The notes below the pieces were generated by a model. That model was not told the DNA's origin. It saw only the letters and a program-made list of their open reading frames with translations, and did no database searches. From assembly GCA_034696485.1 (NCBI GenBank), contig JAQIWT010000723.1, positions 1 to 15,770 on the forward strand: DNA of 15,770 nt, written 5' to 3'. This document shows, in pieces, positions 1-10,339 of the stretch; positions within the stretch are counted from its first letter, which is position 1, and each line of letters starts with the position of its first letter. Source of the DNA: Isohypsibius dastychi (Eukaryota > Tardigrada > Eutardigrada > Parachela > Isohypsibiidae). Position numbers and translations under genes: made by a program.

Positions 1-237
1 TTTGGGAATTTTCGGATCGACGGATGATTTGTTGTCGATTTTAAACCGATCCTCACTGAACACCCGCGGGAAGGATAATGGAAGTTGAGCCGGTTTAGAA
101 AACGCGACATGGCGAAGCGAAGCGGAGCGGGTTGTGGAAAGTTTTGAAATTTCGCTCAAGTCAAGTCTATTTTCACAAGTCAGTTTTGTTCGTCCCAATA
201 ATTTTGGTGCTGATAGCTGACTTGGTTAAATCTCAAC
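1..237 (+). promoter_or_regulatory. Upstream region and 5'UTR of EFTUD2
   Basis: This is the stretch before the EFTUD2 start codon. I see no conserved coding sequence, no clear TATA box and no splice signal that must be used. A purine-rich GAAGCGAAGCGGAGCGG run lies near 115-131. Core promoter and transcription start probably lie here, but the sequence alone does not fix them, and the far left could belong to a gene outside the window. Confidence 0.35.
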
Positions 238-3200
238 ATGGATCTTGATTTGTATGATGAATTCGGTAACTACATCGGTCCTGAGTTGGAAGATGAAGTG
301 GATTCGGAGGCAGATCGTGAGGAGATGGGAGATCAAGAAATGGACGATGAAGACCTGGAAAATGGCGTCGAAAATGGGTCTCGTGGGATGACCATGTCCA
401 AGGTAGGCCATTCGTGTTTGGAAATTCAGGTAATAATGTCGACATTGTGTAAGTTTTTTCTGCTAGGTCATCGACATGGACGAAGATATTCCTCGTAACC
501 AGATAGTTCTCCACGAAGATAAGAAATACTATCCTTCTGCTGAAGAAATCTATGGTCCTGATGTTGAGGTAAGACCGTTCCCTTTCTTGGACAGCTCAAA
601 GAATGGTTATCAAGCGCGTCTCACTTAGACCATCGTACATGAAGAGGACACTCAGCCATTAACGAAACCGATCATCGAGCCGGTCAAAAATCGGAAATAC
701 TTGGTTCAAGAAAAAGAGATCCCTGAGACAACGTACAGCCTGGATTTCATGATGGATATTATGGAAAATCCACAGATTATTAGGAATGTGGCGATTGCTG
801 GACATCTGCATCACGGAAAGACAAACCTTCTGGATTGTTTGATTGAACAGACTCATCCAAGCTTGATTAAAAAGGACGAACGAGATGTGAGCGAATGAAA
901 AATGAAATAACTTCTCAGTTTAACGGAAGACCAGCTATGATGTTGATACACTTTGATCTGTAAATAATGATGACAAAACGCGATCCTGAGCGAATAATCT
1001 TCCTCGCTAGATGTTCATCAAAAATGTAACCTCATCAGGTGATTTCCGGTTTTTTTGCAGATTCGTTACACGGATACTATCATTACGGAGATAGAACGTG
1101 GAGTGACAATCAAGTCCAAGCCCATAAGTCTTGTATTACAAGATAGCCGCGGTAAATCTTTCGTGATGAACATTATGGATACGCCGGGTCATGTTAACTT
1201 CTCCGACGAAGTCTGTGCTGCATTCCGGATTTGTGATGGGGTGCTGTTGGTTGTGGATGCGCACGAAGGTGTCTTGTTGAACACGGAGAGAATCGTCAGG
1301 CTTGCTTTACAGGTACGTTTCTTTTTTTGGGAATTTCCGATATGATTTTTAATGTTTTTAGGAAAGATTGCCATTGATTTTATGTATCAATAAGATCGAT
1401 CGATTGATCTTGGAGCTCAAGCTTCCGCCGGATGGTGCTTACTTCAAAATCCGTCGCATCATCGAAGATGTCAACGTGCTGATTCAAACTTATTCCGAAG
1501 ATCCGAATCAGATTCTTCTCTCACCCATCCACGGAAACGTCTGTTTCGCCAGCTCCCAGTACAGCCTTTGTTTCACTTTAAAATCGTTCGCGACGCTGTA
1601 CAGCGATCATTTTGGGAATGGATTTGAATCGGAAGAATTCGCCAAGAGGTTGTGGGGAGATGTGTACTTCAATCCGACTACCAGGACGTTTCAGACCAGT
1701 GTGTTCCGGGATCCAAATAACTCCCTCCGCGAATCGCCTCGCAGCTTCATTGAATTCATTCTTGAGCCGGTTTATAAGATCGTTGCCCAGGTGGTTGGAG
1801 ATGTTGACGTCGCTTTAGATGGTCTCATGGATCATTTGAGCATCAGCCTCACAAGAGATGAACAGAAAACAAATATCCGTCCTCTGCTTCGAATCGTTTT
1901 CCAGAAATTTATTGGAGAATTCTCCGGTAAGATTTTGTTGCTTCCAAAAACCAAGTTTCACGGTATTTTTCTATAATGTTTAGGTCTGGTCGATATGTTT
2001 GTTAAACATATTCCATCGCCGCTGGAAAACGCGAGGAATAAAATCGAGCAGATGTATTCTGGTCCTCTGGATTCCAAAGTTGTTGACGCTATGATTCGCT
2101 GCGACCCGGAAGGACCGTTGATGATCCATACTGTCAAGAACTATTCGACCCAAGATGCCACCAGTTTCCATGTTTTGGGAAGAGTTTTCAGTGGAACGCT
2201 GACGGAGAATCAACCGATAAAAATTTTAGGAGAACATTATTCGATTTACGATGAAGAAGATTCACGCGGTCTAACCGCCGGAAGACTCTGGATTCATGAG
2301 TCCAGGTACATGCGTTTCCGCTTGACTGGGCTTCTGGATCTGATTTTTTTCTGGTTAGATACAAAATTCAGGTCACCAAAGCCACTCCTGGATCGTGGGT
2401 ATTGATTGAAGGAATTGATGAGCCGATTGTAAAGACGTCGACGATCACCGACCCTGAATCACCGGAAGAGGTTAGTATTTACCTTTTTGGTCTACGTTTT
2501 TCTCTTGATGAATTATGTTTTATACAGTGCTACATTTTCCGACCTCTTCGTTTCAACGCAGTCTCGATTGTAAAAATCGCATGTGAGCCGGTGAATCCGT
2601 CAGAGTTGCCAAAAATGTTGGACGGTCTGCGAAAAGTGAACAAAAGCTATCCACTTCTCAGTACGAAAGTGGAGGAAAGTGGCGAGCATGTCGTTTTGGG
2701 GACCGGCGAGTTGTATTTGGACTGTGTGATGCATGATCTCCGGAAAATGTATTCCGAAATTGGTATGTTGATAAGAGCAGAACCTGGCTAATTCTGGATT
2801 TTCAGTGTTTTACTTTTCGTAGATATCAAAGTGGCTGATCCGGTTGTCACTTTCTGCGAAACGGTTGTTGAGACATCCTCGCTGAAATGTTTCGCGGAAA
2901 CGCCGAACAAACGGAATAAGTTGACCATGATTGCTGAGCCTTTGGAGAAAGGACTGGCAGAAGATATCGAGACTGGAATTGTATCCATAGATTGGAACAA
3001 GTAAGAATTTTGCTATTAATCCAAACCGGAAGTGAAGTAGGCTCACTGCTGTTATTTTTCAGGAAACGTTTGGGTGAATTTTTCCAGACGAAATACGACT
3101 GGGATCTGCTAGCTGCAAGAAGCATCTGGGCGTTTGGTCCGGAATCTAATGGCCCTAATGTTCTTGTGGATGACACATTGCCGTCGGAAGTGGATAAAAC

Positions 3201-3980
3201 TATGCTGAGCTCCATTCGAGACAGCGTTGTCCAAGGCTTCCAATGGGCTGCTAGAGAAGGTCCATTGTGCGAAGAGCAGATCCGGAATGTAAAGTTCAAG
3301 ATTCTGGATGCGGTTGTGGCCCATGAACCCATCGCTCGTGGCGGCGGTCAAATCATTCCAACAGCTCGTCGCGTTGCTTATTCGGCGTTTTTAATGGCGA
3401 CCCCGAGACTTATGGAACCCTACTTGTATATCGAAGCCATTGCACCGGCAGATTGTGTTTCTCCATTGTATACTGTGCTGGCGAGAAGGAGGTATGCTCT
3501 AACATTTTCTTACTTCGTTTTTACGCGTTTCAGAAAATAAATCGGTTCATGCAAAAATAATTATTTTGGAAAAGTTTATTGGATTCTTGAGGATATTTTT
3601 ACAACTGCTACTTTTTCTTCAGAGGTCACGTCACTTCTGATGCTCCGTTGCCCGGATCCCCTCTGTATACCATCAAAGCCTTCATACCGGCTATCGATTC
3701 TTTCGGATTTGAGACCGATCTGCGAACCCACACACAAGGTCAGGCGTTCTGTCAAAGTGTGTTCCACCATTGGCAAATTGTTCCCGGAGACCCGATGGAC
3801 AAGAGCATCATAATTAAGCCGTTGGAACCACAACCTGCTCCGCATCTTGCGAGAGAATTCATGTTGAAAACGCGCCGCAGAAAAGGTCTCAGCGAGGACG
3901 TCAGCATTAACAAGTTTTTCGATGATCCTATGTTGTTGGAATTGGCTAAGCAGGATTATGGTCTTAGTTATGGAATGTAG
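238..3980 (+). CDS. EFTUD2: U5 snRNP GTPase EFTUD2 (Snu114 / U5-116kD), 11 exons
   Basis: This encodes the EF-2-like GTPase of the U5 snRNP, which with PRP8 and BRR2 controls U4/U6 unwinding and spliceosome disassembly in the nucleus. Exons: 238-402, 467-568, 629-886, 1061-1312, 1362-1926, 1984-2305, 2359-2470, 2528-2762, 2823-3000, 3063-3491, 3623-3980. They give about 991 aa (human 972) and phases agree at every junction. The N-terminus opens with the family signature [17 protein letters not shown] and an acidic stretch. G1 is GHLHHGKT (147-154), G3 is DTPGH (215-219) and G4 is NKID (269-272). Long blocks are close to human EFTUD2, for example [40 protein letters not shown] and [14 protein letters not shown] near the C-terminus. 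Introns are 49-174 nt. Nothing is truncated; product identity is near certain, and exon edges are supported by homology plus GT-AG. Confidence 0.97.
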
Positions 3981-4091
3981 TTTTGTCCTTCGTTCATTTA
4001 GGCTATTCTCATTTTTAGTTCTTGTTTGAGTGTTGTATCTCGATTTTTATTAAGTCTTGAATGTATTTCTGAAAGGTGAATAAGGCCTCGA

Positions 4092-4097
4092 AATAAA
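4092..4097 (+). promoter_or_regulatory. Poly(A) signal AATAAA of EFTUD2
   Basis: A canonical AATAAA lies 112 nt after the EFTUD2 stop codon, giving a short 3'UTR. It is the only canonical hexamer between this stop and the next gene. Confidence 0.7.
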
Positions 4098-4099
4098 AT

Positions 4100-4447
4100 G
4101 TTGGGCTGGGAATATCAAAATTGTGGAAAAGAGAAAAGTGTTGAAAGCGATCCAGCGCAGCATAATACGTCTCGGCGGGCGGCTACCGTTTGGTGTCTAC
4201 TGGTAGCTACGACTTGATTGACAGCTGAACTGGGCCTCGTGCTTCATTCAAGTCTTTTCAGGTTCTTGTTCGCGCTAAAATTTCGAGCTTCCATAACTTG
4301 TCCTGGATTTCTGCCGAAACGAGCTGCACGTAAGTTTTCGCATGTTTGTCGTTGATTAACTTACAACTTTTAATCGTGTGTCTTTCGCAGTGGTCCAGTT
4401 CTAGTACATAGACTCTTGAGCAGTCTCACGTCTCAGCAAAATTAGAC
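4100..4447 (+). promoter_or_regulatory. Promoter region and 5'UTR of the chromobox gene
   Basis: About 350 bases separate the EFTUD2 poly(A) signal from the chromobox start codon. They hold a GC-rich patch (about 4171-4187), a possible hairpin (GCTACC at 4182-4187 against GGTAGC at 4202-4207), and a spliced leader-like acceptor, CTTTTCAG, ending at 4260. A 5'UTR intron follows. Promoter and start site are inferred from position only. The same-strand arrangement would also allow co-transcription with EFTUD2, but the intact poly(A) signal argues for an independent promoter. Confidence 0.4.
4330..4390 (+). other. 5'UTR intron of the chromobox gene
   Basis: A perfect GTAAGT donor at 4330 and a TTTCGCAG acceptor ending at 4390 bracket 61 nt, the same size as the coding introns around it. 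It lies 57 nt upstream of the start codon. Confidence 0.6.
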
Positions 4448-5795
4448 ATGAATTTTTACCAGACCCATCCCCAGCACGCTCATGCTCCACATTATGAGAG
4501 ATCCCCTCCCCCAAGTCCAGATCCGAATCCACTGGAACTGGCACGCGAGAGAGCCCAATCTCACACTCCGACGGATGATGTGGCAGAAGGTGTTCAGAGG
4601 CAAATGCTGATGGCTGCTCGTCATGAAACCTGGAATGGTTCAGGAGCCCATGGTATTCCACCTCCAGGTGAGTAGTCAGAGGAATTATTTGCTACAGCCG
4701 GTTGTTCACGGGTTCATGTTTGTTTCAGTTTCCACGACGAAAGGACCGGCTACAAGTGCCAAAACAAATGGCGCTCTCTCTTTGAAGACGCCCCAGCGAA
4801 AACAGCAGGCTGATTCTGATTCTGCTGGAAAGGCCAAACGAAATCGCAACTCTGGTAAGCATTCACCTTATTTCTCATCTAATGCTTTTTCCATCTGATG
4901 TTTTGAGTATGTACTTTCTGCAGGCAAGCAGGCGAACAATCGAAAACGTGGCAACAAATCCACATCAGCTGAAAATCAGCGGGAAACGTCGTTGGAGCCA
5001 GCTGTTGGAAGCCCTCCGAATAAAGATCCGCCAGTGTATCATTTGGAATATCTTATGGATAAGAGAATCTTCAAAGGCAAACTTCAGTATCTGGTTAAAT
5101 GGCACAACTTCCCCGAGAAGGATGCGTCTTGGGAGCCATTTGAGCATGTTGCGGAATGCCAGGAGCACATCGAGGAATTCGAGACACGAAAAGCAGCTGA
5201 GCTTGAGGCTCGCAAGACGGCTTCCAAGAAGCCAAAAAAGCCAGCTGGACATGCCACTGACGAAACCATGGAGGAGCCGAAAGTTGCTGTGGCTGAGCAA
5301 CAGAAATCTGGTGTTGAGCAGATGGAGATTGAAGCTGGTCCCTCGTCGCAGCCCAGCAAGAAGAAGGAAATTGCCAAAGCCGTCGATAAGATCCGTGAAA
5401 AATCTCTGCAGAAATTAGGAAGCGTCGGCGATCTCGTGCCAAATAAAAAGTTGCCAAAGGAAATTGAACCGGAAGTTGTTGTGGACGCTGTTATTCCTGT
5501 TAAAGTTTCTGAACCAGGGAATCGTCGAATTGTTGCTGCACCTGTCCAGCCAGTGTTTGAAGACAGTGCCATGGAGGTGGAGCAGTCGGAATTGGTGAAA
5601 TTGAAACCATTCGCCAAGAAAGTCGTTGGGATCTTCCTGAAAGATCAGGATCGTTTCGCACAAGTCCATTTTGAAAACGCCACTGGTGAACGTTTCCTGC
5701 GACATTTTCCGATGGGAGAAGTGAAGGAAGTCATTCCGGAGAAAATGTTGGAATTCTTCATGGAATTGACCTATAGCCAACATCTTGTTCGATGA
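4448..5795 (+). CDS. HP1/CBX-like protein with chromodomain and chromoshadow-like domain, 3 coding exons
   Basis: Coding exons 4448-4667, 4729-4854 and 4924-5795 give about 405 aa. The chromodomain spans about residues 153-202, with aromatic-cage candidates Y154, W175 and F178 (KWHNF, then SWEP), the set used by HP1 and Polycomb to bind methylated histone H3. A Lys/Glu/Ala-rich hinge of about 140 residues follows. The last 61 residues (345-405) look like a chromoshadow domain, with the EVIPEKMLEFF helix that in HP1 mediates dimerisation. The first 150 residues are Pro/Ser/His-rich, then basic (KAKRNRNSGK), and match nothing I know. Ordinary HP1 proteins have about 185-210 aa, so this one is about twice as long. 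It is probably a nuclear heterochromatin protein; the orthology group (HP1a/b/c or a rapidly evolving paralogue) cannot be fixed. The start was chosen as the first Met in frame after the 5'UTR intron. Confidence 0.88.
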
Positions 5796-6003
5796 AACGA
5801 TTTTGAATGTGAATGCTGTAAATGAGCACACTTCCGTTTTTCCAGATGATTACGCAGTACTGATCAGTTTATAACGCTTTCGATATTTCATCTTTCCTTG
5901 CACTGTGTTTTTTCACGTTTAGCTTTTGGTACGAATCTTGTCGATTACGATTGAGTTGGAGTTTATAGTTTCGATACTTTGAATGATGTGGCTTTTTGGT
6001 TCA

Positions 6004-6009
6004 ATTAAA
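6004..6009 (+). promoter_or_regulatory. Poly(A) signal ATTAAA of the chromobox gene
   Basis: The common variant hexamer ATTAAA lies 209 nt after the stop codon. No AATAAA occurs on this strand between the stop and this point. It faces the CTBS poly(A) signal only 10 bp away. Confidence 0.5.
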
Positions 6010-6019
6010 CTGGAGGCAG

Positions 6020-6025
6020 TTTATT
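6020..6025 (-). promoter_or_regulatory. Poly(A) signal AATAAA of CTBS
   Basis: TTTATT on the plus strand reads AATAAA on the minus strand, 137 nt beyond the CTBS stop codon. It implies a CTBS 3' end at about 5995-6010, overlapping the end of the convergent chromobox transcript. Confidence 0.6.
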
Positions 6026-6161
6026 CGGTTCCGACTTGAAAAACAAGTGCAGTTCAAGACTAAATGAGAGAAAAAACGAGGTCGCCAAAATCATTCTGAA
6101 GAGCGAAGGAAAGACTAGAAGATGAACATGTTAGAGATAACTCGTTTTCGGCTTCAAAAAC

Positions 6162-7786
6162 TTAAACCCAGAGTTTCTTGTCAGTAGCAGGAACGGTTTT
6201 GGTCAAGTAATTCTTCCAGGCTGCACTATTCGGAACCAGGTCCCACATCTTCTGCCGCAAATCTTTTTTCTCAGGAGTTTCCATGTCGGTCATGCATCCG
6301 ATATGCCAAAATCCAACTCCACGCATGTCGTTACTGACCGCCCACATGTATTTTAGAACCAAGCTCTGAAATCAACCGGATGTCAATCAATTTTGAAAGT
6401 TTCAATGATTTCATAAAGATATACCTCGGGATCATCGTAATGAACTTGGTGCAGATGTCCGGTACTATTCTGTATTCGGAAAGACAGCAAATCAGTAATA
6501 GCAGAACAAAGAGAACCTGAAGTGTGACCGACCTTGTAGTTGAACTGCGGTGCACTTCCGTCAATATTCCACTGCCGACCGGAAGTACTTGACTCCAATA
6601 ACACCATGATCTCGTCAAACTGCTTCTGGCTTCCCACAAGATCACTGCATGGCGCACCGTGGTAAGTAGCACGCGGAATTTCGCATATGCCATTCTGAAG
6701 GCGAAAAAAATGATTCCTAACCGGAAATGGCAATAAAACAAAAACACACCTCGGTCATGTTGACACACGGGTAATCGTAACCATACCACGGAAGTCCCAA
6801 AACAAGTTTGTGAGGAGGAATTCCAAGACCGAGATATCCTCGAACTCCTACGAGAAACGTAAAAATAACCAACCGGAAGTGAGGGAATAAAATCTCACCG
6901 TCGACCATTTTCTGGAACGGTGTATTGGACATGGCAATGCAGTCCGGACCCCATATCTGACCTTGAATATCGTACGACATGATAAATAAAAAGTCCGCAG
7001 CTTCTGACAATCCTTTGTAATCATAACAGCGGTCATCCACACAAAACGAGGCCCAAGCGACGTCAAAGCTGACCTTCAGAAAAGCGCATCGCAGAATTAG
7101 GAAATATTTAAATACTGGAGTTCTGTTCACATACCTTCGATCCGGGAAGTACTTCATTCAACGCGATCCGAGTTTCATTTACAACATCCACTAAAGCCTG
7201 CCGTTCTGGACTGTCCATAGCGATCGGATATTCGGGATCAAAATTAACTCCGTCCAAAAATTTCGTCTGGACCGACTTTACCACATCTGCAATCCACTGC
7301 TTCCGAAACTCCAGATTTGTCAAGTTTGCTTTGGGGAAAAATACCATGAGACTGAAAAATCAGGTTTTTTGAACTTCGGGCGTTAATTCTTTTGATGAAA
7401 CTCACTCAAGACGAACTCCTTTTCCGTGAGCAAAGCACATGAGATCGTCAGTCCATTCCGCCATCGCCAACTAAAAACACAAAACACAATGAGCTGTTAC
7501 TCCATAAGCTATCATAATCACGGAAAACACATCCACTTACGGAAGTCAGCTTGCTCCAGTCGTATTTTAAATAGACCTCTGGTGCCGTTTTTGTTGCAAA
7601 TCCATAGACTTCCTTTCGTGCCGTTCTCTGAACAATCTGACATAAACTGGCATCTTTACAAGGGCAATCACGACCACCAGCCCGATGATCGATATCTGAG
7701 CTCTTTTTATCCGATCGAACGACATGGAGGATGCAGGAAAACACGAGGAAAATCACAACATTCATGGATCTCAACATGACAACCAT
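6162..7786 (-). CDS. CTBS: Di-N-acetylchitobiase (GH18 family), lysosomal, 8 exons
   Basis: This is a lysosomal GH18 enzyme that trims the reducing-end GlcNAc from the chitobiose core of Asn-linked glycans. Exons in transcript order: 7786-7541, 7470-7406, 7351-7135, 7073-6899, 6847-6750, 6694-6533, 6469-6425, 6365-6162, giving about 403 aa (human 385). Residues 1-25 form a signal peptide (hydrophobic VVIFLVFSCIL). Family blocks follow: DCPC near 40, YDWSKL, the catalytic motif DGVNFDPE (137-144, general acid E144), FDVAW, FLFIMSYDIQGQIW, LPWYGYDYPC, YHGAPCSD and GHLHQVHYDDPE. The motif has Asn where most GH18 enzymes have Asp, as chitobiases do, but Pro next to the catalytic Glu is unusual. 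The first Met was chosen for its G(-3)/G(+4) context; Mets at codons 4 and 8 would also leave a signal peptide. The exon 6 donor (GTCGGT) is weak. Confidence 0.93.
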
Positions 7787-8590
7787 TTCTCAACGGAAAA
7801 ACAGCGATTTCAGGCGTCGCACCGTCGCAGAATCAGTGCGTTTATCTGGAAGATTCACAGCTGGAACAACCGAAGCAAAGAATGGTTGGCAACTTGCTGT
7901 CGTGGATGTGAAGAGCTTTGTTTCCTCATAAATGGGGAGAACAAGCGGAACGAGAGCCTGAGGCCAGTCTACTCTACTGTACTAAACAAGGGGCCCAAGG
8001 CCAAGGGGCGTAATGGACTTTGTAGGGGGCGCTGCACGTTCTCCTAATGCCGGTTCTAAGGACGAAACGAAACCTCTGCTCTTGAAAGGTCATATGATGC
8101 CTTTTTCCTTTGATTTCAGTTGTTTTACGGTTTCGACTTTCCTGTATAGTTTTGTGTTAAACTGATTGTATCAAACCGGATAGTTCGCTGAAATGGAGAC
8201 ATGGGAATTCCCCGTTATCTCCAAAATCTTCGTCGCAAAACGTGCCATGCAAGAAAGACCGGTTTTCGGTTGTTGCAAAACAAACCGAATCGGAATTCTC
8301 AACTCACCATAACATTCATTCTCTACGCGCTATCATTCCATATTCATAACATCATCAGCTCTACGAAATCTCAAGTTTTGTCTTGAATCTTGGCAGCATC
8401 TCGGCAAAAATTATTATTCCGAAACCCTTCAGGTTTGCCTGCTTGTAAAATTTTCCGGGCAAAAAATTCTTATCATCGACGCAGAATTCCATTTTGTCTG
8501 TGCACAGGAATTGTCCGGAAATGAAGTTATCTCTACACCGGAAAAGAACCGACCATTTTAATCAATAAATCTCTCCGTGAATTTCTCGAA
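7787..8590. promoter_or_regulatory. Divergent intergenic region between CTBS and the secreted orphan gene
   Basis: About 800 bases lie between two start codons that point away from each other, so both promoters should be here. I find no conserved coding sequence. There is a GC-rich patch at about 7960-8055 with a direct repeat CAAGGGGC (7987-7994 and 8002-8009). The part after 8380 is AT-rich and has several TTCCGG/CCGGAA words. Short open frames that start inside CTBS exon 1 and extend here are antisense shadows. Confidence 0.4.
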
Positions 8591-10255
8591 ATGAACGGAA
8601 TTCTTGTTGTTATTTATTCCCTGCTTTCTGGAACGCAGGTAAAAATTTTGAACTTTTTAAAAATCTTAAATTTGCTCTGATCATGTTCCTGTTTTTTCCA
8701 GATTATACAATGTGCAAATGCTGCTGCGTTAAACTCGGATGTTCCATCGCCAAATCCACCCGAGTCGGTTCTTCCGAACATTTCGGTAGTCTTCAATCCA
8801 CCAGTTGTTGTGCCGGCGATGGCCGTATCGGATTTGATAACAGCAACAACATTCATGCCGACGGAAACAAACGAAATCGTTGCACCCTTGGAAGGGTCAG
8901 TTTTTAATGCCGGTTCCGCTCTCATTAACGGAACTCCCGTTTTCGTCCATACCCCCAAAGATTTGCAGAATCTATCGTCAAATAATTCAAACCATCATTC
9001 CGAGGACCACAAGAGCGTAATCCACTCTGTATGTTTCAATTGTAAAAATCAAAGAAGAAAAAAATCCGGATTTTTTTCGAAAATCTTTTTTTGTAAATTT
9101 GGTTTTTTATTTAAACAAGTTTTTTCTTTAGGTGATGAAGGCAGTGGAACACCTGAATAATCTTTCCGCGCAAAACAACACATCCAAAGAGCAACCTCTG
9201 TTACCATCCGCAGGCGAACCGCCCCGGAAGTCGTTGTTTGATCAGGTCAACCAACAACTGACGTTTTCTCAAAATGCGACGTCTTCGGTGAAGGTGGTCG
9301 TCGTCCCATTAGTTCAGAATGCATATGATCTCAACGAGCATAACAATTCGGCGGCTTCGATGGCCGCAAGCAATCCCATCGTCGTCAGTAAACAAACCGG
9401 AAACGAAACATTGATTCACGTGGTAAGCAGAACGGAGGGTCATCTGAAATCCGAAAACGGAACAAAAACCCAACTGCATGCCGACTTCCGCTTTGTCTAT
9501 TTTCCAGTCAAATCTGGGTCGAACACGAACTCATATACGAAATATAATTATATTTCGTTATATATCCTTTCGTTTATATTACATTAATCTTATTAGTCAA
9601 ATCACTATTTTTCAAATTAAGTTTTTCATTGCAGATTGTAAAGCGGGAAGACGGCGTCAAGTTTCCAATATCCGAACACAATTCTCACGGTCCTCTAACC
9701 GATGAAGATTTCACCCCGTCGACCGCACCGCCGCAGTCCCTATCGACATCCAGCATTATAATCCTCGAAGAGATAAAAAACGACAGCGGTGTTTCCTCCG
9801 CCAACACCTTCAATTCCGGTGAGTCCAATAACCAGCCAAAACGGATGATGGTATCCACCGCAGAACTCCTCACAGCACACTCCATGCCGGCGAATGGCAC
9901 CAAACATCCGGATGCAGTTCCTTTCGTTAAAGCCGAACCTATTCAAGCCAATTCACCACAGCCAAATGGGACGGTTATGTTCGTTCCTTCCGTCTTGATC
10001 CCGATTTTGCCGCCGATTGTGAAAAGTATCGAGCAGAATCAGATGGTTCATGAACAAAGACCTCATCTCAATCTGGGGAACTCTCCTCCTCAAACCCTCG
10101 ATTCGATTCTTGACGTCTCGACATTGCCATCCGCTCCAAGATCCCCACTTGAAATAAATGAGCCCATGAACCTGAAACCCCCGTTGCCAGCTGGAACTTT
10201 CTCATTCCTTCCTGATCATCCCAACTCAACGTCGGTTCTGACTGCCGAAAACTGA
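8591..10255 (+). CDS. Unrecognised secreted, sequon-rich protein, 4 exons
   Basis: Exons 8591-8638, 8702-9028, 9132-9422 and 9635-10255 give 428 aa with all introns in phase 0. Exon 1 and the start of exon 2 encode a signal peptide (MNGILVVIYSLLSGTQ, then a small-residue stretch near residue 25). The mature part is rich in Ser, Asn, Pro and Val, and the only Cys (residue 20) lies in the signal peptide. I count 14 N-X-S/T sequons, so heavy N-glycosylation is likely if it is secreted. Val/Pro-rich hydrophobic segments recur (VVFNPPVVVP, VKVVVVPLV, VLIPILPPIV) between Asn/Ser linkers. There is no internal membrane segment and no domain I know. It may be an extracellular matrix, cuticle or mucin-like protein, possibly lineage-specific; that is inference. 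The short first exon is the least certain part. Confidence 0.72.
9537..9558. repeat. Perfect 22-bp palindrome in an intron
   Basis: The 11-base arm ACGAAATATAA is followed directly by its exact reverse complement with no loop. It sits in the 212-nt last intron (9423-9634) of the secreted orphan gene, in strongly AT-rich sequence. Function unknown. Confidence 0.85.
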
Positions 10256-10302
10256 TCTGTAGTTTTTTGTGTGATTATTGTTTCTAAACCGATAACATTA
10301 TA

Positions 10303-10308
10303 AATAAA
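10303..10308 (+). promoter_or_regulatory. Poly(A) signal AATAAA of the secreted orphan gene
   Basis: A canonical AATAAA lies 48 nt after the stop codon at 10253-10255, giving a very short 3'UTR. Its presence supports the reality of this gene and its strand. Confidence 0.7.
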
Positions 10309-10333
10309 ACAGAAACCGTTTTTTCCGAACCAG

Positions 10334-10339
10334 TTTAAT
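10334..10339 (-). promoter_or_regulatory. Poly(A) signal ATTAAA of seryl-tRNA synthetase
   Basis: TTTAAT on the plus strand reads ATTAAA on the minus strand, 64 nt beyond the synthetase stop codon. Cleavage 10-30 nt later would fall inside the 3' end of the convergent gene. Confidence 0.45.

Noticed and set aside
2788-3351. Minus-strand frames up to 161 codons under EFTUD2
   Set aside because: The sense strand is one of the most conserved parts of EFTUD2; the antisense frames are by-products.
4882-5617. Frames of 111-178 codons on both strands within the chromobox gene
   Set aside because: They are shadows of the Lys/Glu/Ala-rich coding exon; only one frame carries the chromodomain and chromoshadow-like domain.
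6162-7786. Bacterial origin of the GH18 gene
   Set aside because: The gene has seven ordinary short introns, a eukaryotic signal peptide and blocks specific to animal chitobiase.
7426-8047. Plus-strand frames of 66-117 codons over CTBS exon 1 and its upstream region
   Set aside because: They are antisense to CTBS exons 1-2, show no recognisable protein, and have no supporting splice or poly(A) signals.
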